Assembly (NCBI GenBank): GCA_007132395.1
Contig: SLOR01000306.1
Coordinates: 1 to 9,544, forward strand
Direction: 5' to 3'
Source of the DNA: Bacteroidales bacterium
GTDB taxonomy: Bacteria > Bacteroidota > Bacteroidia > Bacteroidales > UBA7960
DNA: 9,544 nt
Shown here: in pieces, positions 7,004 to 9,544 of the stretch
Position numbering within the stretch: the stretch's first letter is position 1
How the letters are laid out: each line of letters opens with the position of its first letter
The notes under the pieces: generated by a model
Told to the model about the DNA's origin: nothing
The model's input: only the letters and a program-made list of their open reading frames with translations
The model's database searches: none
Translations under genes and position numbers: made by a program

Positions 7004-8508
7004 GATTCAGGGTTTTGTTTAATATTAACAATCATGTTTTTTAGTGTATCATCATCCTGTGCTTCCTGTTCAAGTTTGTCAAGTTGCAAGACACCCGAAG
7101 GAGTGATGTTTGCCATGATTTTTAGTGCAACTACTCTCATTATAAAAGAGTTTTCCTTATTCATTGCAATTTCACTCAGGAAGTCAAAGTCGGAGTCGTC
7201 AGCAACGGGTTCCATCGCTTCCACAATACTTTGCCTGATTTTTCGCGGCAGCAAATCGTCGAGATTGTCGGCCTCTTTTTCTTTCTTGTTTTTCTTTTGA
7301 TCCTCAACAATTTGTTCTAAGCTATCAGATTCCACTTCAAAGAGTTTTTTGAGGTCTGCTTTGTATTCTGCTATCTCCAGTGCTTTGATCGTTTTCACGG
7401 CAGTGAGCCTGATTTGTGCGCTGCCGTGAAATAGCAGTTCTTTCACCCGTGGAGCTGACTGAACATGCTTAAACAGAGCAATCATTTTAAGGGCAAAAAC
7501 TACCACCGACTGGTTCCGGTTATCCAGCCAGGGTTCAAAGGATTCAATATTAATCTGGTGATAAATGAGGGTGTCGTAAATATTGATTTGTTCCCATTCC
7601 GAGAGTTCGTATTTCAAATCGTATAAAAAATCCAGGGGGTCTTCTTCCGATAGCTTTACCATTGCAACCTGTGCATCAACCCTGAGAATGGGGTTTTTGG
7701 CGTTTACGTACTTTGAAATATGCTTGTTCGCATCTTTTACGTCCATCTGGGCAACTTCCCTGAATCCTTTGGCCTTCTTGTACCATTTGCGGTGATATGC
7801 CTTTTTGAGTGAATCCTCATGCAACTTTAGGTTAAAGTACAAATCGCGCAATTTGCCGGCCGACTCTCCGTGCAGGTTGGTGTGTAATTCGTGAATTACA
7901 TTAATGAGTACTTGTCGGTTTACGGAAGAATTCAGCCCTCTGAACACGATGCGGTCAACGTCTTCATCAAAAAGAAAACCTGCCAGTTGCTCCTGATACT
8001 CATTTTTAAGCAAGGCGAGTCTTTCTCTGCGACGGGTTTTTACATATCGGTTAATTACGATGAGGAAAAACAGCATGAAAATACTCAGCAACAGGTAAAG
8101 CAAAACAATCATTAAAACCTTTACCTTGATTGAGGATTGCTGGTAATACCTGACGATTTTTTGCTTGAGACTCAGCTCTTCTGCAGGCTGACTCATAGAG
8201 GAGTTTTCCATTTCAAAAATCTGCAGGGCAAAGAAATTTTCCTCATAGACTTCGGGATTTCCGGTCCCATTAAAGCTAACCGCGTTGGTAAGGTTTAGCT
8301 GCAGGACTTGCTGCACCAGTCCAGTGCCATATTTCTGCATATTTTCGAAAAGTACAGTTGTTGAGTGATCGAGTACAGAAGTCTTCTGTCTGAAAGCAGT
8401 AAAAGCGCAGGATGAGATTACTTCGTGCAGTGCATTTGCTTTAGGGGTATTAACTAGCAAAAGGGAGGCTGCTATCAGATGTAGTATAATTGTTTTTTTT
8501 AGGGTCAT
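7000..8508 (-). CDS. Membrane-anchored HEAT-like repeat protein, polysaccharide-operon partner
   Basis: The 502-residue protein has no assigned function. A signal-like N-terminus (KK at 4-5, hydrophobic 6-20, possible cleavage after ANA at 24-26) precedes a region of about 100 residues with no recognised fold. Then comes one strong membrane segment (131-153), followed by a positive cluster KTRRRER (157-163). By the positive-inside rule, 27-130 is periplasmic and 157-502 cytoplasmic. The cytoplasmic part is helical with HEAT-like units, seen around NPILRVDAQVAMVKL (272-286), NQSVVVFALKMIALF (332-346), SAQIRLTAVKTIKALE (363-378) and MRVVALKIMANI (457-468). A highly charged linker lies at about 394-420. 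It starts 37 bp after the TPR/YaiO gene and overlaps the glycosyltransferase start by 4 bp. I infer that it scaffolds or regulates the synthase. A different role in the same complex is equally possible. Confidence 0.75.
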   Translation of the reverse strand: MTLKKTIILHLIAASLLLVNTPKANALHEVISSCAFTAFRQKTSVLDHSTTVLFENMQKYGTGLVQQVLQLNLTNAVSFNGTGNPEVYEENFFALQIFEMENSSMSQPAEELSLKQKIVRYYQQSSIKVKVLMIVLLYLLLSIFMLFFLIVINRYVKTRRRERLALLKNEYQEQLAGFLFDEDVDRIVFRGLNSSVNRQVLINVIHELHTNLHGESAGKLRDLYFNLKLHEDSLKKAYHRKWYKKAKGFREVAQMDVKDANKHISKYVNAKNPILRVDAQVAMVKLSEEDPLDFLYDLKYELSEWEQINIYDTLIYHQINIESFEPWLDNRNQSVVVFALKMIALFKHVQSAPRVKELLFHGSAQIRLTAVKTIKALEIAEYKADLKKLFEVESDSLEQIVEDQKKNKKEKEADNLDDLLPRKIRQSIVEAMEPVADDSDFDFLSEIAMNKENSFIMRVVALKIMANITPSGVLQLDKLEQEAQDDDTLKNMIVNIKQNPES

Positions 8509-8545
8509 AGGTGTAGCATTATGGTTTCACAATTCGTGATGTGTG

Positions 8546-9544
8546 TCAAAAACGATAAATTAATCCTCCCTCCACAATAATAGGGTCTCCAAGAGTGGCA
8601 TCTTCCTTATAGAATTTATATCCGGCTCCCAGCTTGAAAAGTAATCGTGTTGAGAGTTTTTGCTGGTACATGAGCATTGCTTCGAAGAGTGTTCCGCCCA
8701 GGTCGTATATTTCTCCGCCCACCAGAAGGTCAATATCGGCCGAGTAGCCTCTTCCCAGTATTAAGGAAAGATGATGGTCGGGCGATGAGAAATACCGTCG
8801 CATGGTGAGGAAATAGGATTGCGAGTTGGGGTCGGCTCCCACGGAAGAGAAGCTGAAATAGGGCCTGAACGAGAAATAATATTTCTGATAATACTTGCTC
8901 AGTGAACCCGTAAGGATGTACAAATCTTTATCGTTGAAGTTAAGAATTCTGAAACCGCCGGATATTTCCCACGATGCGGGCAGTGCCTGAAAGAGCTCGA
9001 ATCCGAAGCGCGTAAAAGGGAAGAGCTCACTGTCGGGCGAATAACCTATGTTAAGGTAAAGGTAAGTGCCCGGTCGAACGGTTGGATAAGCATCAGCCTC
9101 AATCTGGTAGCTTGTAATGTTGTATCGGTCTGCAATATTTACCCTAAGGGTGAGGGGGCCGATAAAGTTGGTTCTTCTTCCCAGTTCTGCATAATACAGG
9201 TGCCAGGGGTCGGCGCCGGTTTCATGGAAATAATGTCCACGATAGCCAACTCCCGCATGATTGCGTAATCTTCGCGTGCGGATAGACTCAAGTAAATCTT
9301 TTGCCTCACGGTAGGAGGGGTCCAAATCCAGGATTTGGTTAAGAATTACCACGGCGGCAGTTTCGTCGCCGGTTTCCTTAAGTGCAAGGGCTTTCCTGTA
9401 GAGCAGGTGGGTGTTGTTGGGCTGGTGTGCCAGTGCCTGATCCAAATAGCGTATGGCCTGGTTATAATTGCCCGACCACATTTCCACGTCGATTAGCGCA
9501 TAGAGCGCATCCCGGTTATCGGGGGCCTCGTCGCGGGTTTGTAA
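8546..9544 (-). CDS. TPR plus YaiO-family outer-membrane beta-barrel protein (5' end beyond window)
   Basis: The frame is open to the right edge, giving 332 visible residues and no true start. A GTG at 9485-9487 falls inside the first TPR and should not be taken as the start. Two TPR units with exact 34-residue spacing are visible (Pro8, Pro42 and Pro76 of the fragment), with signature residues such as NYNQAIRYLDQAL. From about residue 95 the sequence is a YaiO-type barrel: alternating aromatic strands, YYAELGRRTNFIGPL, YQIEADAYP, YLYLNIGYSPDSELFP, and TGSLSKYYQKYYFSFRPY. It ends GGLIYRF; a terminal Phe after an aromatic is the usual outer-membrane assembly signal. TPR repeats followed by a barrel recall PgaA, the PNAG exporter. 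Operon context with a processive glycosyltransferase supports polysaccharide export. A signal peptide and further TPRs are expected upstream. Confidence 0.85.
   Translation of the reverse strand, partial: LQTRDEAPDNRDALYALIDVEMWSGNYNQAIRYLDQALAHQPNNTHLLYRKALALKETGDETAAVVILNQILDLDPSYREAKDLLESIRTRRLRNHAGVGYRGHYFHETGADPWHLYYAELGRRTNFIGPLTLRVNIADRYNITSYQIEADAYPTVRPGTYLYLNIGYSPDSELFPFTRFGFELFQALPASWEISGGFRILNFNDKDLYILTGSLSKYYQKYYFSFRPYFSFSSVGADPNSQSYFLTMRRYFSSPDHHLSLILGRGYSADIDLLVGGEIYDLGGTLFEAMLMYQQKLSTRLLFKLGAGYKFYKEDATLGDPIIVEGGLIYRF

Noticed and set aside
9485..9487. GTG as the start of the TPR/YaiO gene
   Set aside because: It falls within the first TPR unit, and the frame stays open with TPR-like sequence to the window edge. 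The true start is outside.

Overview
The window looks like the chromosome of a Bacteroidota bacterium. The gene content is typical of the phylum: a GldA-type ABC ATPase, the order yicC-gmk-nadD, and a YaiO-type outer-membrane barrel. Start codons lack Shine-Dalgarno sequences, and two start regions carry the Bacteroidota -7 promoter box TAnnTTTG. A member of Bacteroidales/Marinilabiliales is possible, but I cannot place it further.

Layout. Positions 1-795 (-) hold most of rsgA, a ribosome-assembly GTPase cut by the left edge. It is divergent from gldA (896-1810, +), and a ~100 bp AT-rich spacer between them carries both promoters. metK (1891-3210, +) follows with its own TACCTTTG promoter box. 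metK converges on nadD, and a perfect 19-bp inverted repeat (3224-3271) between them has the form of a bidirectional terminator. The minus-strand operon yicC-gmk-nadD (5355 down to 3284) has gaps of 18 and 11 bp. A ~123 bp palindromic repeat (5413-5535) precedes it.

Positions 5555-9544 (-) form the most interesting block: three tightly packed genes running in from beyond the right edge. In transcription order they are a TPR + YaiO-type outer-membrane beta-barrel protein (5' end missing), a signal-anchored membrane protein with a cytoplasmic HEAT-like domain, and a processive-type family 2 glycosyltransferase. The last two overlap by ATGA. My reading is a polysaccharide synthesis and export unit: inner-membrane synthase, membrane partner/scaffold, and outer-membrane exit channel. 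It is comparable in logic to PgaC/PgaA and in composition to the E. coli yaiP/yaiO neighbourhood. The palindrome at 5413-5535, followed on the minus strand by a T-run, probably ends this transcript.

The rest is housekeeping: ribosome maturation (RsgA), S-adenosylmethionine synthesis (MetK), NAD synthesis (NadD), GMP phosphorylation (Gmk) and RNA decay (YicC). I saw no tRNA, rRNA, CRISPR array, transposase or phage gene. No gap between genes exceeds 200 bp.
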